A stretch of DNA of 35,115 bases from Gammaproteobacteria bacterium (GTDB lineage: Bacteria > Pseudomonadota > Gammaproteobacteria > Chromatiales > Chromatiaceae), in assembly GCA_024275295.1 (NCBI GenBank), contig JAJRZI010000010.1, forward strand, positions 1 to 35,115. Reading direction: 5' to 3'. The notes under the pieces are model-generated. The model did no database searches. It was not told where the DNA came from and saw nothing but the letters and a program-made list of their open reading frames with translations. Below are positions 1 through 8,777 of the stretch, one piece after another. The position numbers and the translations under genes were made by a program. Position 1 is the stretch's first letter; each line of letters begins with the position of its first letter.

Positions 1-3000
1 CGTCGTAGCTGTAGTTGACCACTTTGTTGCCGGGGTAGGTCAGCTGAGTGAGGTTACCCGCTACGTCGTAGCCGTACTGCACTGTGAACCCGTTGGGATC
101 GGTGTGGCCGGTGAGGCGATTGAGGGCATCGAAGCTGTTGCGGGTGATGCCCAGCGGGGCGGTCATGCTGATCAGGTTGTCTCTGGAATCGTAGTCGAGG
201 CTGACGGTATGGCCCGGATAGGTAATGGTGTTGAGCTTACCGGATTGGGTGTAGCTGGTGCTGACCGTCTGGTTGTTGCGGTCGGTCTGGCTGACCAATC
301 GGCCCAGGTTGTCGTAGCTGGAGCGGGTCTTGCGGTTGAACGGGTCGATACGTTCGGTAACCAGGCCGCGGTCATCGTAGACGAAGTGGGTCTGGGTGTT
401 GACCTGGTCGGTGAGGCGGGTCATGCGGCCGATGGCATCGTAGACGGTGGTGACAGCCGGTTCGGTGGCAATTTTGGCGGTGGCCGGGTAGCCGTTGCTG
501 TCATAGGTGTAGCTGGTGGCGGTGAGCCTGGGGTCGGTTGTGCTGCTCACCTGGCCATTGGCGAGGTAGGCGGTGGTGGCCTGGTTGCCTTCGCCGTCAC
601 GGATGGTAATGGGGCGGTGTTTGGCGTCATAGTCGATCTCTGCGGTGTTCGCCAGTGCATCAGTGACGCGCTCCAGACGGTGTTGGGCGTCGTAGCTGAA
701 ACCGGTGGTCTGGGTCAGGGCATTGGTGGTTTGGGTGCGGGTGTTGGCGCTGTCGTAGAGGTGGACGGTTGTGTTGCCGCGGGCGTCGGTCTGCCGTGTC
801 GTTTGTCCCTGGCCATCGTATGCGGCGCTGGTGCGATTACCCAGGGCATCTTCAATGGCTATTTTGCGCCCGGCGAAGTCGTAGTGGTAGGTGATGCGGT
901 TTCCAATAGGGTCTTCCTCCGCCGAGGTCAGCCCCGTGTAGTGCATTTTGTAGGTGACGATGCCTGTCTCACGGGGTGCCCGCTGTTCGATCACTCTTCC
1001 GGCGGCATCGTAGGTGTTGTCGACGATGGTGACAGCCTCGGGGTTGATGACGGTTTGTATCCGGTGCAGGGCGTCGTAGCTGTAGCTCCAGCTGGCATTT
1101 TCAAGGCCGGTGACGCCGGTCAGCTCTTCTCCGGTCTGGGTGTAGGTGACTGAACGACCGTTCCCGTCATTGACACTGGTCAGTCGATTGCCCGTGTAGT
1201 TCAAGGTCAGGGTGCGGTTGTAGGTGTCTTTTACCTGGGTGAGTTTTCCTCCGGCGTAGGTAAAGGTGAGGCTGTTGCCATCGATGTCGGTGAGGGAGGT
1301 GATCTTGTTGTCGCTGTTGAAGGCGATGACGGTGCCGAAGCGTTCACGTAGTTCATAAGTGCCATCACCCAGTTTGACCAGTGTGGTGGTTACGCCAGGA
1401 GGCGGGGCATAGCTACCATCGGGCAGTTGCCGAAAGGTGAGTGCCTGGTTGCCAACATGGACGCTGACGGCGTTGCCCAAAAGCTGGTTGGTGGCCCAGT
1501 TCGCTACCAGGGCACCTACCGTCCAGGCTTTTAGTGTTGGCTGGGTGGCTTCCATCAGGTCGCGGGTGACGAAGGCGGAGACGATCAGGGCGGCCGCATC
1601 GATGGGGGTGCGTTTACCCAGCCCAATCTCTACATTGCTGTGTTCAGATAAATAGATATTGTAGTTGTGAGTCCAGCCCCGACCGAGGCCAGTACCGTCC
1701 TGGCTCACCTGCTGGCTGTTGTAGAAACGGGTGAAGCTCAGGCCACGCGGCCCGTTACCGGCGATGCTGATATCGCTCTTGCGTGTGAAAAATGCGCCGC
1801 TGTTCAGGTCTACGGGGTCAGCGGCCGGGGTAGGTTGAATGGTGGCTGAGGGAGTAAGTTTGATGCTCGAATCAAGCTGTACCATCGGCGTATCCACGAT
1901 CGCAGGGAGGCTGGAAAAGCCACCATTCAAACCACCGCCGATGATCATGTCGAGACTGCGCACTGCACCGTTGACGCGGTAGTCCACATAGCCATTGCCG
2001 GTCCAGTCGTTCAGCGTGACCTGGCCACTCTCAGGCAGAATGAGGGTGCCATTATTGTTTACTGCACTCTGGAATCGATTCAGGTCATTGGTGGTATAGC
2101 CGGTCAACTGGGGTTTAATGACACCGAAATTACCCTGGTTGGCGAGAAAGAATTTTTCGCCGTTCTGGTTGTTCAGCGCAAAGATTCTGATGGTCGATAT
2201 GCCTGGATTGCTGATGCCTTGCAGCTGTTCCAGCACGCTGTGTTCCATGGCACTGGCGACAAAGCCGCTGGCCTGGAAGCCGCCGCTGGCAGCATCTGTG
2301 GTCTCTGGCAGTATTGAGCCAAATTGAGCCTTTACATCGACGAAATAGCCCGCTTCCTGGCCGACGATTCCAAAACGGTGGTGCTGTAGCATGCGGTTGC
2401 CACTTACTGCTCCGATCAGCTCTGCGTTCAATTGTGTCTGCTGCATCCAGGTCTGACCGATAACGTTGAGGGTTTCGGTCAGCACCTCGCGGGAGCCGTT
2501 AGCCATCCCTTGCAGGGTCATTTTGTTGAGCAGGCGCTGGCGTTCGCCAAGCAACTTGCTGTTACGATCTCCGCCGAAGGCGGAGGCCAGGACATAGCTG
2601 CCGCTGGAGCGGTTGAGGGTAAAGGTGACGCTTTGATCGGCGAAGGTGCCGCCGTTGGCGGCATAGGGGTGGTTAATCGAAACGACAAAATCACTGAGAC
2701 TGCCGGTGGGTGTCCCTTCGGCAATCAGGAGGGCGTCATCAAGGTGAATCTCCGCAACCGGGGTTGCTTCAACGACCCCAGTCAAGATGACGTCATTGGT
2801 GGCAAATACGCTGCCATTATATGACCAGGCAAATGTCAGCGTGGCGTTCTTGCGCCCTGCCGATTGGCCCGTGGCCGAGAATTTGACCTTTGTATCCAAG
2901 CTTCCTCCCGGCGGAAGGTTGTTGTTTCCACTGCCGGCAACAAAGCTGAATGCGTTGCTGCCGGTCATGGTTACGGCCAACTGAACGGTGACAGAATTCG

Positions 3001-4141
3001 GGTTGGTGTTGGTCCAGGTGAAAGTCGGACCGTCCCCACCATTGGCTGTGCCGAAATCGGTTGCGCCCGGTGGCGGTGGGTCAATAACAGTGCCATCGCC
3101 CACATAGGTGATGCTGAGCTTCTTGTCTGCGATGTCGGGGATGTTCTGTGTGATGTCGATGCCACCGTGTTCAAACCGAACGGTATGCATGTAACCGGAT
3201 GGGATCTCCGTCCATTGCGGTTCGGTAGGTGTGCCGACAAACGGTAAGGCTGTAGGCAAGACGCCGCTATTGTCCGGCACGATCTCTCGGCCGCCGACAA
3301 TATCGCGAACACGGGCGTTGAATTGGTTCTGTTTGAGGTGTGTGACGAGGGTATTCGTCAGGCTGTTCAGATGGCTTTCCAATGCACCTTGATTAAGGTT
3401 GCTGATGGAATCCGTACCTGTTGTCCCGCCCGCTGCCGCCAATAAGGCGGATTGGTCGTAGCCCATGGCGGCGATAAGGTCGATACCATTGGCTGTGGTG
3501 CTGGGTTTGAAGGCCGGGTCTAACTCATAGAGTGTACCGCCAATATCAACGACGACCCACACGCGATCCATGGTGAAGCTGCTACCCTGGTTCACCGCCG
3601 GGATACCGCCAGTGGCGATGAGGGTGCCGACAATGGTGTTGTCCGCTTGCGTGCCCAGCCATTTCGCCAGATCCATTCCATCGACTGCGGAGAGCGGGAT
3701 ATCCATTGTGCCATACTGGTAGTTGGCCGTATAACCCGCAGCACGCAGTGCCTCGACCAATAAAGCAGCCTGATCAAAATCATTGCCGCTACGCTCAAGC
3801 AGGGTCAGATGCGGGCCTTTGAGGGCACCATAGTAAGGGACATACTCAAAATAATTGCGGACAAACTGGTAGATGCGTAGTGGGTCATTCTCCAACGCTT
3901 CCGCCAGTTGCGTATAATCTGATGAGGAAAAGGCTGCGACTTGCTGCAGATCAGATTGTGCAGATACTACCTCTTGTCTTGCAAGCACTGCTTTTGCATC
4001 TTTCGGGCTAACAAGCTCAGCGGTGCCTGCAACCCAGCCGGGGCCACTTGTATCTGCCAGGGCGAAATCTGAAATAATGGCGGTGGTAACAAGCGCACCA
4101 CACAGTGGGATGAGCCTTAATAGATGCGAAATACTATCCAT
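1..4141 (-). CDS. Exported RHS/YD-repeat protein with transglutaminase-like N-terminus, C-terminus outside window
   Basis: An open frame runs from ATG at 4141 (AAGGA ribosome site just upstream) off the left edge, giving 1380 codons with no stop. Residues 1-30 look like a signal peptide ending in a FALA-D cleavage site. Residues 86-145 resemble a transglutaminase-like fold (DPLRIYQFVRNYFEYVPYY, then GNDFDQAALLVEALRAAG), but the usual catalytic Cys position is not Cys. Around 350-460 lies an Ig/ASH-like beta domain (FTWTNTNPNSVTVQLAVTM). A DUF6531-type RHS entry module starts near 776 (DPVDLNSGAFFTRKSD, then LSFTRFYNSQQ and GLGRGWTHNYNIYL). From about 950 onward come tandem YD repeats such as YSYDALHRIQTV and NTYDAAGRVIEQ. 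RHS repeats generally form a beta-cage around a C-terminal toxin or hyaline domain. That end is not visible, so toxin activity cannot be judged. GC content is visibly higher than in the AT-rich DNA upstream. Confidence 0.9.
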   Translation of the reverse strand, partial: MDSISHLLRLIPLCGALVTTAIISDFALADTSGPGWVAGTAELVSPKDAKAVLARQEVVSAQSDLQQVAAFSSSDYTQLAEALENDPLRIYQFVRNYFEYVPYYGALKGPHLTLLERSGNDFDQAALLVEALRAAGYTANYQYGTMDIPLSAVDGMDLAKWLGTQADNTIVGTLIATGGIPAVNQGSSFTMDRVWVVVDIGGTLYELDPAFKPSTTANGIDLIAAMGYDQSALLAAAGGTTGTDSISNLNQGALESHLNSLTNTLVTHLKQNQFNARVRDIVGGREIVPDNSGVLPTALPFVGTPTEPQWTEIPSGYMHTVRFEHGGIDITQNIPDIADKKLSITYVGDGTVIDPPPPGATDFGTANGGDGPTFTWTNTNPNSVTVQLAVTMTGSNAFSFVAGSGNNNLPPGGSLDTKVKFSATGQSAGRKNATLTFAWSYNGSVFATNDVILTGVVEATPVAEIHLDDALLIAEGTPTGSLSDFVVSINHPYAANGGTFADQSVTFTLNRSSGSYVLASAFGGDRNSKLLGERQRLLNKMTLQGMANGSREVLTETLNVIGQTWMQQTQLNAELIGAVSGNRMLQHHRFGIVGQEAGYFVDVKAQFGSILPETTDAASGGFQASGFVASAMEHSVLEQLQGISNPGISTIRIFALNNQNGEKFFLANQGNFGVIKPQLTGYTTNDLNRFQSAVNNNGTLILPESGQVTLNDWTGNGYVDYRVNGAVRSLDMIIGGGLNGGFSSLPAIVDTPMVQLDSSIKLTPSATIQPTPAADPVDLNSGAFFTRKSDISIAGNGPRGLSFTRFYNSQQVSQDGTGLGRGWTHNYNIYLSEHSNVEIGLGKRTPIDAAALIVSAFVTRDLMEATQPTLKAWTVGALVANWATNQLLGNAVSVHVGNQALTFRQLPDGSYAPPPGVTTTLVKLGDGTYELRERFGTVIAFNSDNKITSLTDIDGNSLTFTYAGGKLTQVKDTYNRTLTLNYTGNRLTSVNDGNGRSVTYTQTGEELTGVTGLENASWSYSYDALHRIQTVINPEAVTIVDNTYDAAGRVIEQRAPRETGIVTYKMHYTGLTSAEEDPIGNRITYHYDFAGRKIAIEDALGNRTSAAYDGQGQTTRQTDARGNTTVHLYDSANTRTQTTNALTQTTGFSYDAQHRLERVTDALANTAEIDYDAKHRPITIRDGEGNQATTAYLANGQVSSTTDPRLTATSYTYDSNGYPATAKIATEPAVTTVYDAIGRMTRLTDQVNTQTHFVYDDRGLVTERIDPFNRKTRSSYDNLGRLVSQTDRNNQTVSTSYTQSGKLNTITYPGHTVSLDYDSRDNLISMTAPLGITRNSFDALNRLTGHTDPNGFTVQYGYDVAGNLTQLTYPGNKVVNYSYD

Positions 4142-4221
4142 GTCTTGTCCTTGGATTTATTCAGTTATTATTTGTTACAGTGCAGATCCTTTTGAATCCC
4201 TTACCTTGGTTATGGCGAGAA

Positions 4222-4250
4222 TTTATACGCTGCCTGCATCACAGTGTCAA
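4222..4250 (-). promoter_or_regulatory. Consensus sigma70 promoter for the RHS gene
   Basis: On the minus strand TTGACA (plus 4245-4250) and TATAAA (plus 4222-4227) are separated by exactly 17 bases, close to the ideal sigma70 promoter. The expected start of transcription is near 4215, leaving a leader of about 75 bases before the ATG at 4141. Confidence 0.75.
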
Positions 4251-4522
4251 ACCATGTAGCGTTCTTTTTCTCGATACACAAGACCATTTGAAGTCTTTAC
4301 ATTAATCACCAAGTTACCTCTATTATTTAAAATTTAATTCTTTGAAAACAAACATATGCTAAAGCCATCAGGGAAACTTCACTGCAAGTATGAAATATCT
4401 GGCCTTACCTTGCGCATGCTTTATCTGGGGTGTTTTTCAGAAAACTCCTACACGTTGCCATTTAGCGCATTGCGATACAGGTTATAAAAGAGAGAGGGAG
4501 GGGGCAAGACCATTCCATCAAC
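4251..4522. other. AT-rich intergenic stretch between the RHS gene and the amidotransferase
   Basis: With the promoter and leader at 4142-4250 this makes a 381-base gap without a gene. The segment is AT-rich. One short frame (ATG near 4390, about 46 codons, running into the amidotransferase 3' end) has no recognisable domain or ribosome site and is not called. I see no terminator or clear repeat. Confidence 0.6.
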
Positions 4523-5227
4523 CTACGGACTAAAAAACCGCTGCATCCAACCCCCCACCACACTTGAATCTGTCGATTGGCCCAATGAGGCGAGTGCTTG
4601 TTTATAACACTCTTCTGTTAGGTTATCTCTATTCTCATCAAGCCATGCCTGCATAAAGGATTGGTCATACTCAGGATGCCCCTGAATGGCGAAGATATGC
4701 TCACCAATGGCATACATCTGGTGCAGGCAAAAACGATCACCCGCCAACAGCATCGCCTCGCCGGGAAGCATCTCTACCTGATCTTTATGACTGAAACCAA
4801 GTGCGCAACGGGGCAGTTCCGGCATCATCCAGGGCTTGTGCTGACGGACAGCGCCGTCACGTACACCAACGCCCCAACCTTTGGGTGATCTGTTCACATC
4901 ACCCCCCAGGGCATGGGCAATCACCTGATGGCCAAAGCCAATACCGATCAATGGCTGCCGATTGAAGTGGCAGGCGCAGGCAAACTCCATCAACTTTGTA
5001 ATCCAGGAGTTTTTATCGTGGACACTGTGTTGCGATGCACCAATAATCCAGCCATCGCACTCATGCAGCGAATTCGGCCAGTATCTTTGTGTCACATTGT
5101 ATTCATGCAGAGAAAAATCTGCGGGGAAATGCTCGGCAAAAAACTGCTGGAACATGGTTCCGTACCCCTGCCGATAATCTTCAGTATCATGATCAAAGGC
5201 ATACGCATTTAACAGTCCAATCTTCAT
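4523..5227 (-). CDS. Class I glutamine amidotransferase-like protein lacking the nucleophile Cys
   Basis: The 234-residue protein has the class I (triad) glutamine amidotransferase fold: an N-terminal MKIGLLNAYAFD strand, DGWIIGASQHSV around residues 58-69, the nucleophile-elbow region, and the late motif IFAIQGHPEY near 180 that carries the family's His and Glu. The elbow reads GIGFGHQ where active enzymes read GICFGHQ. Residue 97 is Gly (codon GGC, plus 4937-4939) instead of Cys (TGC), a one-base difference. As read, it should not hydrolyse glutamine. It may be a binding protein, a sensor or a decaying gene, or the base may be a sequencing error. It is divergent from the glycosyltransferase operon at 5351. 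The real substrate is unknown. Confidence 0.85.
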   Translation of the reverse strand: MKIGLLNAYAFDHDTEDYRQGYGTMFQQFFAEHFPADFSLHEYNVTQRYWPNSLHECDGWIIGASQHSVHDKNSWITKLMEFACACHFNRQPLIGIGFGHQVIAHALGGDVNRSPKGWGVGVRDGAVRQHKPWMMPELPRCALGFSHKDQVEMLPGEAMLLAGDRFCLHQMYAIGEHIFAIQGHPEYDQSFMQAWLDENRDNLTEECYKQALASLGQSTDSSVVGGWMQRFFSP

Positions 5228-5350
5228 TCACACGCTCGCAGGTTAGTGGCCACGGTTACTTACAGATCGAGAGTATATGAGGCAGGCAACTATCACTCAA
5301 CTTTATCTATTTGATATATTGGGCAGCCCAGCCAGCAGCCAGCAGAAAAA

Positions 5351-6199
5351 GTGAATATCTCCGTCATCATTCCCACCCATAACCGGGCACACACTATTGG
5401 CCGGGCCATTGAATCTGTTTTGAAACAGAGCCTGCCACCCTCAGAGGTCATTATCGTTGATGATGGTTCCCCCGATAAGACGGCAGCGCTGATTCAGAAT
5501 GATTTCCCCAGATGCCACTATATTTACCAGCAAAACCAAGGGGTCAGCAGCGCCCGCAATAGCGGCATCCGCGCCGCCAGCAGCGAATGGCTGGCCTTTC
5601 TCGACTCTGATGATGAGTGGATGCCCGGCAAACTTGCCACACAGGCAGCCGCGCTGAAAGACAATCCGGGCATACAGCTCTGCCATACGGAAGAGATCTG
5701 GATTCGCAACGGCACGCGTGTCAATCAGATGAAGAAACATGCCAAAAGAGGCGGATGGCTCTTTCAGCACTGCCTGCCGCTGTGCGCGATTTCACCCTCA
5801 TCTGTCATCATCCATCGCTCCCTGTTTGAGTCGCTGGGGCTGTTTGATGAGACCCTGCCCGCCTGCGAGGATTATGACCTCTGGCTACGCATCTGTGCCT
5901 TTTACCCCACGCTATTTGTAGAGACGGCGCAGATCATCAAGTATGGCGGCCATGAGGATCAGCTCTCCCGCAGACATTGGGGGATGGATCGTTTTCGGAT
6001 TCAGGCGCTGGAGAAGATCCTTGCCCACCCGCAGCTTTCATCCGCTGACTGGCAAGCAGCCACTGAGATACTGATAAAAAAGGCGGGCATACTGGCACAG
6101 TGGGCAATAAAGCGAGGGAAAGAGCAGCAGGCTGATACCTATCTGCAAATACAGCGCCATCACCGGCAACTCATGCAGAACCGATGCAGCCCGAACTAA
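5351..6199 (+). CDS. Family 2 glycosyltransferase
   Basis: The 282-residue protein starts at a GTG. The N-terminus MNISVIIPTHNRAHTIGRAI is typical of GT-A fold family 2 enzymes. EVIIVDDGSPDKTAALI is the nucleotide-binding strand, GVSSARNSGIRAA the following loop, and LAFLDSDDEW near residues 80-89 the DXD-type metal and nucleotide-sugar site. CEDYDLWLRICA near 180 matches the ED catalytic-base region. There are no membrane segments, so it is probably cytosolic and transfers a sugar to a surface glycan or lipid. The acceptor cannot be told from sequence. Its stop overlaps the next gene in a TAATG, so the two are likely translationally coupled. The ribosome site is weak. Confidence 0.88.
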   Translation: MNISVIIPTHNRAHTIGRAIESVLKQSLPPSEVIIVDDGSPDKTAALIQNDFPRCHYIYQQNQGVSSARNSGIRAASSEWLAFLDSDDEWMPGKLATQAAALKDNPGIQLCHTEEIWIRNGTRVNQMKKHAKRGGWLFQHCLPLCAISPSSVIIHRSLFESLGLFDETLPACEDYDLWLRICAFYPTLFVETAQIIKYGGHEDQLSRRHWGMDRFRIQALEKILAHPQLSSADWQAATEILIKKAGILAQWAIKRGKEQQADTYLQIQRHHRQLMQNRCSPN

Positions 6200-6780
6200 T
6201 GATGAGCAACCCTGCATTCAACTTTATCGTCGCACTGCCTGCTGAGTCTAAACCTTTGATTGCCCACTTTGGACTTAAACGAGTGCAGCCTGACGGCATG
6301 TTTCCAATCTATCAAAAAGGCGCCATCTCATTGGTTCGATCCGGTGTTGGCAAAGCAGCATCCGCAAACGCGACCCGTTTTCTGTTAAACCATCCGTGGC
6401 AGAAAGAGAGCATCTGGATCAATCTGGGCATTGCCGGGCATGCCACTCGCCCGATAGGTGATATGATCCTGGCTCAACAGACGCTGGATGAGGATTCACA
6501 GCGAACGTGGAAGATCCCCTCCAACCTCAACTCGCTCTGCGAGCTAGAGAGATTGACCACACTGAGCAAACCTGAATTTGACTACACCCGGCCCGGCGCA
6601 TTTGATATGGAGGCAGCCGGATTCCTCTCCGCACTGGAGGGCAACGGCTACTGCCTGAAGATTATCTCTGACAACAGGCTCAATCCCGGGCAGGGCATCA
6701 AGGCCAAACAGGTTTCGCAATTGATCCGCGAACAGCTCGATAACATAGACCAGTTGATGCATCAACTCAGCAGCCAATGA
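6199..6780 (+). CDS. Nucleoside phosphorylase-superfamily protein (MTA/SAH nucleosidase-like)
   Basis: About 193 residues with the PNP/UDP phosphorylase superfamily layout: FIVALPAESKPLIAHFGLKR at the start, ISLVRSGVGKAASANATRFL (glycine-rich phosphate or ribose loop), IWINLGIAGHATRPIGDMIL, and the ribose-binding signature GAFDMEAAGFL near residue 140. This matches nucleosidases and hopanoid-associated phosphorylases more than classical PNP, and it is short for the family. Possible starts are ATG at 6184, 6199 or 6202. I prefer 6199 because the TAATG overlap with the glycosyltransferase stop suggests coupling. The end overlaps the next gene by ATGA. The substrate is unassigned. Confidence 0.78.
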   Translation: MMSNPAFNFIVALPAESKPLIAHFGLKRVQPDGMFPIYQKGAISLVRSGVGKAASANATRFLLNHPWQKESIWINLGIAGHATRPIGDMILAQQTLDEDSQRTWKIPSNLNSLCELERLTTLSKPEFDYTRPGAFDMEAAGFLSALEGNGYCLKIISDNRLNPGQGIKAKQVSQLIREQLDNIDQLMHQLSSQ

Positions 6781-7487
6781 CATTAAAAAACAGAACGATC
6801 ATTGTAACAGGTGCCAGCCGTGGGATTGGCCGAGCCATTGCAGAAACCCTGATCCAGGAAGGCGCCACCGTCATCGGCATTGCCCGTGATTTCAGCACCT
6901 GGGATGAGCCACCCCGACAGCTCATTCCGCTGCAACTGGATCTCACCCGACTGGATGAACTGCCAAAACAGATCAAAAAACTGGCACGGCAGCATCCCGA
7001 TATCAACGGCATCATCTTTAATGCCGGAGAGGGTCGCTTTGGTTCATTGGAGGAGTTCTCTCCGCAACAGATTCGTCATCTGATAGATCTCAACCTCACC
7101 AGCCAGATCCTGCTGGCGCGAGAACTGGTGCCAAATATGAAGCGCCAGCCGCAAGGCGACCTGATCTTCATCGGCTCAGAGGCCGCACTGAGCGGCAGCC
7201 GCAAGGGCGCGCTCTACTGCGCCACCAAATTTGCCCTGAGAGGCCTTGCCCAGTCGCTGCGCGAGGAGTGTTCCAACTCAGGCATCAGAAGCACCATCAT
7301 CAACCCCGGCATGGTCAAGACCGGCTTTTTTGACACCCTCGCTTTTGAACCTGGCGAAGCTGAAGAGAACTACATCCTGCCACAGGATGTTGCAGATGCA
7401 GTGTTTACTGTTTTATCCGCACGGCCAGGAACCTGCTTTGACGAGATCAATCTCTCGCCACTGAAGCGGGTTATTAAATTCAAATAA
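6777..7487 (+). CDS. Short-chain dehydrogenase/reductase
   Basis: A 236-residue classical SDR. The Rossmann motif TGASRGIGRAI (residues 11-21) binds NAD(P), IIFNAGEG is the NAG motif, and the catalytic set is Ser in FIGSEAALSG with YCATK (YxxxK) further on. INPGMVKTGFF is the PG motif that shapes the substrate pocket. The ATGA overlap with the upstream gene places it third in a coupled operon with a glycosyltransferase and a phosphorylase-like protein. Its 3' end overlaps the convergent trmO gene by 8 bases. The substrate cannot be predicted. Confidence 0.9.
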   Translation: MTLKNRTIIVTGASRGIGRAIAETLIQEGATVIGIARDFSTWDEPPRQLIPLQLDLTRLDELPKQIKKLARQHPDINGIIFNAGEGRFGSLEEFSPQQIRHLIDLNLTSQILLARELVPNMKRQPQGDLIFIGSEAALSGSRKGALYCATKFALRGLAQSLREECSNSGIRSTIINPGMVKTGFFDTLAFEPGEAEENYILPQDVADAVFTVLSARPGTCFDEINLSPLKRVIKFK

Positions 7488-8181
7488 CCAACTCAATAAC
7501 CTCAACCTCATCCCCCAACACCCGCCATTTCAAATCAAAATCATACAGGCGCATCCCGTAGATCCGGTCTGATTGGGATCTGTTTTTATAGGCCGGGCGC
7601 GGGTCACACTCCAGCAGCTTCGTAATCAAACACTTCAGCTCTGCCCCATCATCACGCTGTTGCAACTGGGCTTCGGCCATCTCGCTAAAGCGTACCTTTT
7701 TAATGGCTTGTGGCGGCTCAGATGCATAGCCACTGCTGGCCTCAGGAATACTATCCACATAGGGAATATAGGGTTTGATATCAAGCACCGGCGTTCCATC
7801 CAGCATATCAATACCCGACAGCAGCAGCTCCACCTTGCCATGCTGATTGGATATGCCATCCAATGCCACGACTGACAACCCGATGGGATTGGGGCGAAAG
7901 GGTGATCGACTGGCAAAGACGCCGACACGGCGATTTCCACCCAGCCTTGGTGGCCGCACTTGCGGCTGCCACTGCTCACGCATTGTCTGATGAAAGATAA
8001 ATGTCAGCCAGATATGCGAGAACTCCTCCAACCCCACAAACGCCTCAATACAATCATAAGGCGCTAACAGCTCCAGCTTTGCTTTTGCCTCAGGCACCAA
8101 CAGCGGTTGCCGTGGAATACCAAATTTCTCCCGAAACGGGGAGTGGACAACCCCTATTGGAGTGAAGGAATAAGTCATCAA
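7480..8181 (-). CDS. trmO: tRNA (adenine(37)-N6)-methyltransferase TrmO (TsaA/YaeB family)
   Basis: A 233-residue protein, the usual length for TrmO. The N-terminal beta-barrel domain shows FTPIGVVHSPFREKFGIPRQ, GLEEFSHIWLTFIFH and the SAM-site stretch GVFASRSPFRPNPIGLSVV, all signatures of the VirR/TsaA-like family. DGTPVLDIKPYIPYVD follows near residue 135, and the C-terminal domain has CDPRPAY and YDFDLKW. The family uses SAM to N6-methylate t6A37 in certain threonine tRNAs. tsaE, needed to make t6A itself, lies elsewhere in this window at 26322. trmO is convergent with, and overlaps, the SDR gene. Confidence 0.93.
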   Translation of the reverse strand: MMTYSFTPIGVVHSPFREKFGIPRQPLLVPEAKAKLELLAPYDCIEAFVGLEEFSHIWLTFIFHQTMREQWQPQVRPPRLGGNRRVGVFASRSPFRPNPIGLSVVALDGISNQHGKVELLLSGIDMLDGTPVLDIKPYIPYVDSIPEASSGYASEPPQAIKKVRFSEMAEAQLQQRDDGAELKCLITKLLECDPRPAYKNRSQSDRIYGMRLYDFDLKWRVLGDEVEVIELVI

Positions 8182-8241
8182 ATAACCTCAATTTTGTATT
8201 AAAATATGCGCTCATCTAGACAGCAAACCATTATCGCCCCA

Positions 8242-8640
8242 ATGCACGCCTACTACCCCTGGATCAAACTCATCCACGTCAGCATGGTCACCCTGACAGC
8301 CTGTTTTTTTGTCATACGCTTTTTCTGGATGATTAAATACCCGGCACTGCTCCAGCAGACCTGGGTAAAAAAACTCCCACCCGTCATAGACACAACCCTG
8401 TTGGCCAGTGGCATCACCATGGCTGTGCTCTCCCACCAATACCCCTTACAACAACCCTGGCTAACCGCAAAGGTCACGGTACTGATTGCTTACATTATAT
8501 TGGGTATGGTTGCCTTGAAATGGGGATCAACCCTGCGTATTCGTATCATTGCCGGTATTTTTGCATGCGCATCTGTTGGCTATATTATCTCCGCAGCACT
8601 GACCCGCAATCCATTTCCAATTAATTTATTGTTTTCATAG
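8242..8640 (+). CDS. SirB2-family membrane protein
   Basis: About 132 residues with four predicted membrane segments: WIKLIHVSMVTLTACFFVIR, a helix around VIDTTLLASGITMAVL, TVLIAYIILGMVALK, and IIAGIFACASVGYIISAA. The pattern YYPWIKLIHVSMVTLTACFF matches the start of SirB2 proteins, an uncharacterised inner-membrane family. An upstream in-frame ATG at 8206 would add 12 polar residues. I chose 8242 because family members begin just before the first helix. It is divergent from trmO. The molecular function is unknown. Confidence 0.8.
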   Translation: MHAYYPWIKLIHVSMVTLTACFFVIRFFWMIKYPALLQQTWVKKLPPVIDTTLLASGITMAVLSHQYPLQQPWLTAKVTVLIAYIILGMVALKWGSTLRIRIIAGIFACASVGYIISAALTRNPFPINLLFS

Positions 8641-8777
8641 TATAAATATTGAAACCCAGCCCAAAGTTACGTTAGGATCTGTCAGCATTTATATATAGAA
8701 TCCGAGGTCTTCGCTCCTATCCGCCTGGAACATGCATTTAATACAGACAGGGCACACAAGGTTATACAGATCATCTT

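Noticed and set aside
104-1153. Long plus-strand open frame (349 codons) rich in Gly, Ala and Val
   Set aside because: It is the antisense shadow of the GC-rich YD repeats. The minus frame gives clear RHS motifs through the same bases.
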